From Vibrio hyugaensis (GTDB lineage: Bacteria; Pseudomonadota; Gammaproteobacteria; Enterobacterales; Vibrionaceae): 64,000 nucleotides of DNA. Below, piece after piece: positions 57,375 through 64,000 of the stretch. The stretch's first letter is position 1. The number at the start of each line of letters is the position of its first letter. The stretch spans positions 2,542,001 through 2,606,000 of the forward strand of contig NZ_CP025794.1 in NCBI RefSeq assembly GCF_002906655.1, given 5' to 3'. The position numbers and the translations under genes are program-made. Below the pieces are notes generated by a model that saw nothing but the letters and a program-made list of their open reading frames with translations, was not told the DNA's origin and did no database searches.

Positions 57375-57560
57375 CCAATATCTCCAACCAGAATGAAAGT
57401 TTTTATTAACGAATTTGTGACAGTGGTTTGACCTCTATACTTAGGGCTAATTGCCGATAGAGAAAAAATCTATTAGGGTGAAAAGTTCGATACCTGAGAC
57501 AACCTTTTAAATAGAATTTTTACAACGCTCAGGATGAATGACTGCAATCAAGGAGCTGAC
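57375..57560. other. Rest of the divergent lysC / aminotransferase gap
   Basis: 186 bp. It should hold the promoter of the aminotransferase gene but I find no well-spaced -35/-10 pair; TTGACC (about 57432) has no good partner. Confidence 0.3.
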
Positions 57561-58682
57561 ATGCCGATCCAAAGCTTTATTCCCCCACATCGTATTTTGA
57601 TGGGACCTGGCCCATCTGATATTTCACCTCAGGTTTTACAGGCGCTCAGCCGTCCAACGGTTGGCCATCTAGATCCACTTTTTATCGCGATGATGGATGA
57701 GCTAAAACAACTACTCAAATACGCCTTCCAAACTGAGAACGAATTCACTATCGCTGTTTCTGCGCCAGGCAGTGCGGGGATGGAAACGTGCTTCGTTAAT
57801 CTGATTGAAAAGGGTGACAAAGTTATCGTCTGTCGCAATGGTGTTTTCGGTGAGCGCATGCGTGAAAATGTGGTTCGTGCTGGTGGTGAGGCGATTGTCG
57901 TCGATGATGAATGGGGTACACCTGTATCGATAGATAAAGTTGAAGAGGTGTTGAAAGATCATCCTGACGCCAAGATTCTTGCCTTCGTACATGCGGAAAC
58001 ATCGACGGGTGCGGTAAGTGATGCTCAAACGTTAGGTCAGCTAGCCAAACAATTCGGTTTGTTGTCGATTGTAGATGCGGTGACATCACTCGGTGGCGTG
58101 CCGCTTAAGGTTGATGAGTGGCAGTTGGATGCTGTTTACTCAGGAAGTCAGAAATGCTTGTCGTGTGTACCGGGGTTATCACCTGTGACGCTTTCTCCTG
58201 CTGCCATAGAGAAGATTCATGCCAGAACGACACCGGTTCAAAGCTGGTTCTTGGATCAAAGTTTAGTATTAGGTTACTGGAGTGGAGAGGGCAAACGCAG
58301 CTATCACCACACAGCACCAGTGAACAGTTTATATGCATTTCATGAGGCACTACTTATCCTGAAGAACGAAGGCTTAGAAAATGCGTGGGCACGCCATCAA
58401 TTGATGCATGAGAAGCTAAAAGCAGGATTACAGAAGTTGGGTTTTGAATTTGTGGTAGAAGAAGAGTACCGCTTACCGCAACTTAACGCGATTTACGTTC
58501 CAGAGGGCGTTGATGAAGCTAAAGTGCGTCATCATCTGCTTGAAACCTACAACCTTGAGATTGGTGCGGGCTTGGGAGCGCTTGCCGGTAAAGCATGGCG
58601 AATTGGTTTGATGGGCTATGGTGCTCGACCTGAAAATGTTGCTTTGTGTTTGCGTGCTTTAGAAGAATCGCTGACTGAGTAA
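57561..58682 (+). CDS. Class V aminotransferase (alanine-glyoxylate / serine-pyruvate type)
   Basis: 373 residues from MPIQSFIPPHRILMGPGPSD. AAGGAG at 57550-57555 lies six bases before this ATG, so the in-frame ATG at 57534 is less likely. The fold-type I PLP lysine is in AVYSGSQKCLSCVPGLSPVTLS; HAETSTGAVSD and SIVDAVTSLGG bind the cofactor. Substrate could be alanine/glyoxylate or serine/glyoxylate; it cannot be fixed here. Divergent from lysC. The same gene stands between lysC and pglL in other vibrios (from memory of V. cholerae). Confidence 0.85.
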   Translation: MPIQSFIPPHRILMGPGPSDISPQVLQALSRPTVGHLDPLFIAMMDELKQLLKYAFQTENEFTIAVSAPGSAGMETCFVNLIEKGDKVIVCRNGVFGERMRENVVRAGGEAIVVDDEWGTPVSIDKVEEVLKDHPDAKILAFVHAETSTGAVSDAQTLGQLAKQFGLLSIVDAVTSLGGVPLKVDEWQLDAVYSGSQKCLSCVPGLSPVTLSPAAIEKIHARTTPVQSWFLDQSLVLGYWSGEGKRSYHHTAPVNSLYAFHEALLILKNEGLENAWARHQLMHEKLKAGLQKLGFEFVVEEEYRLPQLNAIYVPEGVDEAKVRHHLLETYNLEIGAGLGALAGKAWRIGLMGYGARPENVALCLRALEESLTE

Positions 58683-58706
58683 AATGATTCGACAACGAGA
58701 TAAAGA

Positions 58707-58736
58707 AAAGCGAAGGTCATCCCTTCGCTTTTTTAT
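58707..58736. terminator. Terminator between the aminotransferase gene and pglL
   Basis: AAAAGCGAAGG-tca(t)-CCTTCGCTTTTTT. It is bidirectional and lies between convergent genes. Confidence 0.9.
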
Positions 58737-58738
58737 GT

Positions 58739-60523
58739 TTATTGATCAGCACCAGAAGTTGGCGTTGGTGAAGCTGATACGGCTTGAGAAGGAGGTTGAT
58801 AATTGACGCCACTGAAATCAACCTTAGGAAACAAGAATTGTGCCTCTGCACGGATTTGTTCTGCCTTGCTCGTATCATCCAGTCCTTGATATGCAAGGAT
58901 TAGGTTGTTGTAGAACGCTGGACGAGGCTTATCTTTAATGATCTCTAACGACCAATCAATGTATGGCTGAATTAACGTTGGATCTTGTTTGTATAATCCA
59001 ATGTTCAAGAAGGTGCTGTAGACATCCCAGTCAAAACGATCTTTCCAAACCACAGGGTTCGTCACCTGATTCAAGATATCTGGGTTGGTTGGACGCGTGG
59101 TCTCAAACTTGGTTAACACGTAGTTGGTATGCAAAGCACTCATCATATAAAAGCTGAATACGACTGGAATCACTAAGCTGCAAACGCGCAGTAAGCTTTT
59201 AGTTACTCGGCTAAAAGGTGCTTGGCGGTAACGGGAGACTCGTTGGTCAACCCAGTACAGCAGGATTATGAAGATTATCCAATGCACCAGTGAGTGGTAA
59301 AACGGATACTCTAGCTGTGAATGGAGAATGATAGGGATGAACAGAGCGAGCAAGGCTAGGCGAGTGCCTCGTTTTGCCTGATAGATTCTATGCAGCACTA
59401 ACGCCATCGCGAGGAAGATCCCCAAGATTGGTAATAACCCGCCTTCTACTGACCAATACAAGAGTTCGTTATGTGGGTGGTCCATCGACGGTAAACCCGC
59501 AGGGTAATTCTCATTTAGAGCATGTTGGCGAGCCGTGTATAGCATGTATTCTGATTCAAACTTACCGTAACCATAACCAGTAAATGGCTTTTCAATCACC
59601 ATATCGAGCGTTTGCGGGAAGGTATAAGCTCGGGGTGATTCCATGTTCACTTTTTCGCTGGCTAATCCGCTACCATCAGGAAAAGCGATCTGCATGATCA
59701 CAATAGATAAGACTAAGCCAGTTGCCATTGCGACTGCCCAACGTACGAACCTTGCTTTGGTTGCGAAGCGATACATGTACGGAATGACTAATAGGATCGC
59801 GATGATTGAAGCAAGCCACCCCGTTCGAGATGCCAATGCAACAATAAGTGGTAGAGTTAGTACTGGCACGGCATAGAGCAGATAAATATCACTGAGTTTA
59901 CGCGAGTATTTATAAGGCTGACGAACAAGCAGATAACTTGCGATCACTAAGCCTGTCGCGAGAAAACTCGCCATGACATTGGGTTGTTGGAAAATACCAT
60001 ATGGGCGGTTGGCTACCGTGTCATATCCAAATACGTTTCCCGGCTTAAGGTAAAGGTATTGGGTTAAGCCGAAAATCGCCTCTATAACAACCGCAAGCAC
60101 AATAAGCCACAACAAACGTTGGCGGTGCTTGTTGCTAAAATGGAACTGCTGCAGTACCACAAAGAAAAACATGCCGCACCAAAGGCCAATCAGTTTATTG
60201 GCTGCAAGCGTACTATCTGCGTTGGGGTAGAAGATTGGCAATGTCATGATGATACAGCTAATCAACAGGCCAATCGTTAATTTGGAATAGCGTAATACAC
60301 GGTTGGTCGCAAGTTGGTAGCAGCCGATCCCGAGTGCAAAGCTGAACGCCATCCAAGTGGTTGCGTTGAAAGACAATGCGAGTCCAGAGCCGCCTGGATT
60401 TGGCATAAAGAAGTGCATCGCCAGCAGAAAAAGTGCCGCTAGCGCGATGAGAAACTTGCGATTAAGAGGAACTTGAATTTTCCCTGGAGAAAGCTTAGTT
60501 CCACTGACGTGTATAGTAGCCAT
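58739..60523 (-). CDS. pglL: Protein O-oligosaccharyltransferase, PglL type (Wzy/WaaL superfamily)
   Basis: 594 residues with about 11-13 membrane segments and a large periplasmic loop. The Wzy_C-type region has RPYGIFQQPNVMASFLATG and MDHPHNELLYWSVEGG, the conserved periplasmic His loop. A soluble C-terminal part has TPR-like helices (PAFYNNLILAYQGLDDTSKAEQI). In V. cholerae the gene at the same place (next to uvrA) is a PglL with O-oligosaccharyltransferase activity. The target here is unknown; pilins are usual substrates. An O-antigen ligase remains the alternative, but the C-terminal extension and location argue for PglL. Confidence 0.8.
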   Translation of the reverse strand: MATIHVSGTKLSPGKIQVPLNRKFLIALAALFLLAMHFFMPNPGGSGLALSFNATTWMAFSFALGIGCYQLATNRVLRYSKLTIGLLISCIIMTLPIFYPNADSTLAANKLIGLWCGMFFFVVLQQFHFSNKHRQRLLWLIVLAVVIEAIFGLTQYLYLKPGNVFGYDTVANRPYGIFQQPNVMASFLATGLVIASYLLVRQPYKYSRKLSDIYLLYAVPVLTLPLIVALASRTGWLASIIAILLVIPYMYRFATKARFVRWAVAMATGLVLSIVIMQIAFPDGSGLASEKVNMESPRAYTFPQTLDMVIEKPFTGYGYGKFESEYMLYTARQHALNENYPAGLPSMDHPHNELLYWSVEGGLLPILGIFLAMALVLHRIYQAKRGTRLALLALFIPIILHSQLEYPFYHSLVHWIIFIILLYWVDQRVSRYRQAPFSRVTKSLLRVCSLVIPVVFSFYMMSALHTNYVLTKFETTRPTNPDILNQVTNPVVWKDRFDWDVYSTFLNIGLYKQDPTLIQPYIDWSLEIIKDKPRPAFYNNLILAYQGLDDTSKAEQIRAEAQFLFPKVDFSGVNYQPPSQAVSASPTPTSGADQ

Positions 60524-60547
60524 AGTTATTGTGTTGTTCTGAATGAA

Positions 60548-60573
60548 AAAAGACCAGCAGTGGCTGGTCTTTG
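60548..60573 (-). terminator. Intrinsic terminator of uvrA
   Basis: Minus strand: AAAGACCAGC-cact-GCTGGTCTTTTTT. It lies between the uvrA stop and the pglL start. Confidence 0.85.
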
Positions 60574-60590
60574 TACTTTACCTGTTTTTT

Positions 60591-63413
60591 CTACTTCAAC
60601 ATAGGCTTAAGGAAGCGAGCTGTGTGCGAACCTTCGATCTGAGACACATCTTCCGGTGTTCCTTGCGCGATGATCTCACCGCCACCTTGGCCGCCTTCTG
60701 GTCCTAAGTCGATAATCCAGTCCGCTGTCTTGATTACGTCTAGGTTATGTTCAATCACCACTACTGTGTTTCCGTGATCGCGTAGACGATGCAGAACGGT
60801 CAGTAACTGTTGAATATCATGAAAGTGAAGGCCCGTTGTTGGCTCATCAAGAATGTACAAGGTTTTACCTGTATCACGCTTAGAGAGTTCACGTGCTAGT
60901 TTCACACGTTGTGCTTCACCACCTGATAATGTGGTTGCTGCTTGGCCTAGGCGAATGTACGACAAACCCACATCCATCAGCGTTTGCAGTTTACGAGCAA
61001 TGGCAGGCACTGGATCAAAGAAGGTTCGAGCATCTTCTACTGTCATTTCCAATACTTCATCAATGGTCTTGCCTTTGTAACGCACTTCAAGTGTTTCACG
61101 GTTGTAGCGCTTACCTTTACATACATCACAAGGAACATATACGTCAGGTAGGAAATGCATTTCTACTTTGATTACGCCATCACCCTGACACGCTTCACAA
61201 CGACCTCCGCGCACGTTAAAGCTAAAGCGTCCCGGCTTGTAGCCACGAGAACGCGACTCTTGTGTACCTGCAAACAGCTCACGAATCGGAGTAAAGATAC
61301 CCGTATAAGTCGCAGGGTTTGAACGTGGTGTTCGACCGATTGGGCTCTGGTCGATATCGATAACTTTATCGAAGTGCTCCAGACCTTTGACCGATTTGTA
61401 GGGTGAAGGGTGCGCCGTTGTTGCACCGTTCAATTGAGTATGAGCAATCTTAAAGAAGGTATCGTTGATCAGAGTTGATTTACCTGAGCCTGATACGCCC
61501 GTAATACAACTAAACAAACCAACAGGAATCGAAAGGTCGACATTCTTAAGGTTATTACCTGTAGCGCCCTGCAACTCAACCGTTTTCTTTGGATCTCGCG
61601 GAGTACGTTCTTTTGGTATCGCAATCTCTTTTGCGCCACTTAAGTACTGACCTGTCAGAGAGTTCGGGTTAGCGATGATATCTTCCATCGTACCTTCTGC
61701 GACCACGTTACCGCCGTGCACTCCAGCGCCGGGACCAATATCAATCACGTGGTCTGCACAACGAATGGCATCTTCATCGTGTTCAACGACTAATACCGTA
61801 TTGCCTAAATCTCGTAGATGGGTCAAGGTCTTCAATAGGCGTTCATTATCGCGCTGGTGGAGGCCTATTGATGGCTCATCCAGAACGTACATTACCCCCA
61901 CTAAACCAGCACCAATTTGGCTCGCTAGACGAATACGTTGCGCCTCACCGCCTGAGAGGGTTTCTGCACTGCGTGACAAGTTTAGATAGTTCAAACCAAC
62001 GTTAACCAAGAACTGTAGACGGTCATTGATTTCTTTCATCACTTTTTCAGCGATTTGAGCACGTTGACCTTGTAGCTTCAGTGTGTGGAAGAAATCCAAC
62101 GCATCCGCAATGCTGAGTTCAACGATCTCTGGCAATGTTGTATCGGCAATAAAAACATTGCGCGCTTCAAGGCGTAAACGAGTGCCGCCACAGCTTGAGC
62201 AAGATTTGGTTGAGATGTATTTTGCGAGCTCTTCGCGTACTGAGTTTGATTCGGTATCGCGGTAACGACGCTCAAGGGTGTTTAGGATCCCTTCGAATGG
62301 ATGGCGTTTAACGCGAATATCACCACGATCGTTAATGTATTTGAACTCAACTTCGGTACGCCCAGAACCTTTAAGAATGATGTCTTGGGTCTTCTTCGGT
62401 AAGGAGTTAAACGGAACGTGAAGATCAAAGCCGTAATGATCCGCCAAGGCTGTTAGCATTTGGAAGTAGTAGTAATTTTTCTGATCCCAACCTCGAATTG
62501 CCCCTTGCGCTAAGCTGAGTGAGTCATCTTGAATCACTCGACTAGGATCGAAATATTGCTGCACACCTAAACCATCACAAGTGCCACAAGCCCCCGCTGG
62601 GTTGTTGAACGAGAACAAACGAGGCTCAAGCTCTTGCATGCTGTAACCACAAAGTGGGCAGGCAAAGTTTGCTGAGAAAATTACTTCCTCACCGTCGCCA
62701 TCCATTGGCGCAACAACCGCGATACCACCAGAAAGCTCTAATGTGGTTTCGAATGATTCTGCCAAACGTTGCTGCAAATCTGGACGCACTTTAAAGCGAT
62801 CCACAACCACTTCAATCGTGTGTTTTTTATGTAGCTCTAGTGTCGGTGGATCGGAAAGATCACAGGTTTCACCGTCGATGCGTGCACGAATAAAACCTTG
62901 TGCTGCGAGGTTCTCTAACGTTTTAACGTGCTCACCTTTTCGCTCTTTTACGATCGGAGCAAGGAGCATCATTTTACTGCCTTCTGGTAACTCTAAAACC
63001 TTGTCGACCATTTGGCTGACGGTTTGAGCGGCAAGCGGCGTATGATGAGTCGGACAGCGAGGTTCACCAACACGAGCGTAAAGCAGGCGCAGATAGTCGT
63101 AGACTTCCGTGATGGTACCGACAGTTGAACGAGGGTTATGTGACGTCGATTTTTGCTCGATTGAGATTGCTGGAGACAAGCCTTCGATATGATCGACATC
63201 TGGCTTTTCCATAAGAGATAAAAACTGACGAGCGTAAGCGGATAATGACTCAACGTAACGTCTCTGGCCTTCCGCATACAATGTATCGAAAGCGAGAGAA
63301 GATTTACCAGAACCACTTAAACCAGTGATAACAGTCAGTTTATCGCGGGGGATCGTAAGGCTGATGTCTTTGAGGTTATGGGTGCGGGCACCGCGAACTT
63401 CTATTTTATCCAT
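60591..63413 (-). CDS. uvrA: Excinuclease ABC subunit A
   Basis: 940 residues from [19 protein letters not shown], exactly the E. coli length; an in-frame upstream start at 63446 gives an unsupported 11-residue extension. Two ABC ATPase modules, with Walker [11 protein letters not shown] and [10 protein letters not shown] and signatures [11 protein letters not shown] and [11 protein letters not shown]. Zinc fingers: [30 protein letters not shown] and CEACQGDG...CDVCKG. It finds bulky DNA lesions with UvrB. A LexA box lies upstream. Confidence 0.98.
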   Translation of the reverse strand: MDKIEVRGARTHNLKDISLTIPRDKLTVITGLSGSGKSSLAFDTLYAEGQRRYVESLSAYARQFLSLMEKPDVDHIEGLSPAISIEQKSTSHNPRSTVGTITEVYDYLRLLYARVGEPRCPTHHTPLAAQTVSQMVDKVLELPEGSKMMLLAPIVKERKGEHVKTLENLAAQGFIRARIDGETCDLSDPPTLELHKKHTIEVVVDRFKVRPDLQQRLAESFETTLELSGGIAVVAPMDGDGEEVIFSANFACPLCGYSMQELEPRLFSFNNPAGACGTCDGLGVQQYFDPSRVIQDDSLSLAQGAIRGWDQKNYYYFQMLTALADHYGFDLHVPFNSLPKKTQDIILKGSGRTEVEFKYINDRGDIRVKRHPFEGILNTLERRYRDTESNSVREELAKYISTKSCSSCGGTRLRLEARNVFIADTTLPEIVELSIADALDFFHTLKLQGQRAQIAEKVMKEINDRLQFLVNVGLNYLNLSRSAETLSGGEAQRIRLASQIGAGLVGVMYVLDEPSIGLHQRDNERLLKTLTHLRDLGNTVLVVEHDEDAIRCADHVIDIGPGAGVHGGNVVAEGTMEDIIANPNSLTGQYLSGAKEIAIPKERTPRDPKKTVELQGATGNNLKNVDLSIPVGLFSCITGVSGSGKSTLINDTFFKIAHTQLNGATTAHPSPYKSVKGLEHFDKVIDIDQSPIGRTPRSNPATYTGIFTPIRELFAGTQESRSRGYKPGRFSFNVRGGRCEACQGDGVIKVEMHFLPDVYVPCDVCKGKRYNRETLEVRYKGKTIDEVLEMTVEDARTFFDPVPAIARKLQTLMDVGLSYIRLGQAATTLSGGEAQRVKLARELSKRDTGKTLYILDEPTTGLHFHDIQQLLTVLHRLRDHGNTVVVIEHNLDVIKTADWIIDLGPEGGQGGGEIIAQGTPEDVSQIEGSHTARFLKPMLK

Positions 63414-63479
63414 CGTTTTTGCTCTATGTATAACCAAGTGACGCAAGTATTACATAGTGTGAGAAATGTGCAAAGAGAA

Positions 63480-63499
63480 TACTGGACAAAAAAACAGTA
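63480..63499. promoter_or_regulatory. LexA (SOS) box upstream of uvrA
   Basis: TACTGGACAAAAAAACAGTA fits the 20-bp LexA consensus TACTGT-N8-ACAGTA with one change in the core (CTGG for CTGT) and both outer TA pairs. It lies 67 bp before the uvrA start. Confidence 0.75.
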
Positions 63500-63502
63500 A
63501 GA

Positions 63503-63529
63503 AAAAGCCCGACATCTAGCCGAGCTTTC
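63503..63529 (-). terminator. Intrinsic terminator of galU
   Basis: Minus strand: AAGCTCG-gctagatgt-CGGGCTT followed by TTTC. It lies between the galU stop and the LexA box of uvrA. Confidence 0.7.
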
Positions 63530-63550
63530 TAATCAATAAGTTGGGTTTGA

Positions 63551-64000
63551 TTACGCTTCTTTCTTAGTCGCGTGTTTACCTAGCTCTGATTTTTTCTCAT
63601 CTTTTAGGTAAAGGTTCTCAAAGCAGTAGTTAGTGGCTTCGATGTAGCCTTCTACGCTACCACAGTCAAAACGTTGGCCTTTGAATTTGTATGCCAGTAC
63701 ACAGCCCGCTTTTGCTTGTTTAAGCAGTGCGTCGGTAATTTGGATTTCACCGCCTTTACCTGGCTCTGTGTTTTCGATTAATTCGAAAATGTCTGGCGTC
63801 AGGATGTAACGACCAATGATAGCTAGGTTGCTTGGCGCAGTACCTTGTTCTGGTTTCTCAACCATGTCATCAACGCGGTAGATATCGTCTTTGATCATCT
63901 CACCAGAGATAACGCCGTATTTGTGCGTCTCTTCTGCTGGAACTTCTTGAACCGCAACAATTGAACAACGGAATTGTTTGAACAGCGCTACCATTTGAGC
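63551..64000 (-). CDS. galU: UTP-glucose-1-phosphate uridylyltransferase, C-terminal half (cut by window end)
   Basis: The minus-strand frame is open through base 64000 (A-Q-M-V-A-L-F-K-Q-F), so the gene continues past the window. About 149 residues are present, with YRVDDMVEKPEQGTAPSNLAIIGRYILTPDIFELIE and GEIQITDALLKQA, the nucleotidyltransferase core around the sugar site, and FDCGSVEGYIEA. It makes UDP-glucose for cell-surface sugars. galU beside uvrA is the usual Vibrio order. Confidence 0.95.
   Translation of the reverse strand, partial: AQMVALFKQFRCSIVAVQEVPAEETHKYGVISGEMIKDDIYRVDDMVEKPEQGTAPSNLAIIGRYILTPDIFELIENTEPGKGGEIQITDALLKQAKAGCVLAYKFKGQRFDCGSVEGYIEATNYCFENLYLKDEKKSELGKHATKKEA

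Overview
The window is core chromosome of a marine gamma-proteobacterium, almost certainly a Vibrio of the Harveyi clade (V. parahaemolyticus / V. alginolyticus / V. harveyi group). The grounds are the 16S rRNA variable regions, two tandem rRNA operons, an argininosuccinate lyase fused to N-acetylglutamate synthase, a pilMNOPQ cluster divergent from mrcA, and the gene order nhaP-metH-lysC-aminotransferase-pglL-uvrA-galU. Species cannot be fixed from sequence reading alone. No prophage, integron, CRISPR array, defence island or biosynthetic island is visible. The only mobile element is one decayed IS630-type insertion.

Layout. 1-3.9 kb: arginine biosynthesis (argB end, argG, argH-argA fusion). 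4.0-8.2 kb: small membrane proteins, then a redox block: a flavin disulfide reductase, a peroxiredoxin-glutaredoxin fusion and divergent oxyR, with a 15/16-match OxyR operator between them. 8.3-15.5 kb: mrcA (PBP1a) divergent from pilMNOPQ (type IV pilus inner-membrane platform and secretin). 15.6-20.6 kb: aroK-aroB-damX-dam-rpe. 20.7-22.2 kb: rpsF-priB-rpsR-rplI. 22.3-30.6 kb: DUF481 protein, dnaB, alr, an outer-membrane barrel gene, yjbQ-like gene, pgi, cheX-like gene and zur. 30.8-33.3 kb: dusA, pspG with a sigma-54 promoter, a beta-barrel protein and a hypothetical. 33.4-37.8 kb: cysJIH. 37.9-49.2 kb: two complete rRNA operons in direct tandem. 49.2-50.3 kb: IS630 remnant. 50.4-64 kb: nhaP antiporter, metH, lysC with a lysine riboswitch, a class V aminotransferase, pglL, uvrA and the end of galU.

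Regulatory sites readable from the sequence include candidate ArgR boxes before argH, the OxyR operator, a sigma-54 promoter at pspG, MetJ boxes at metH, a lysine riboswitch with its promoter at lysC, a LexA box at uvrA, and stringent-type rRNA promoters. Most operons end in clear intrinsic terminators.

I did not find a convincing new multi-gene system. The best leads are: (i) the peroxiredoxin-glutaredoxin gene next to a disulfide reductase with an extra C-terminal CxxCxxxC tail, separated by a palindrome-rich spacer; (ii) an intrinsic terminator placed inside the signal-peptide codons of the outer-membrane gene after alr; (iii) an A8 tract that decides the C-terminus of the NhaP antiporter; (iv) compensatory helix-6 changes between the two tandem 16S genes; (v) a structured argH 3' region that could yield a small RNA; and (vi) an unannotated 34-residue membrane peptide.
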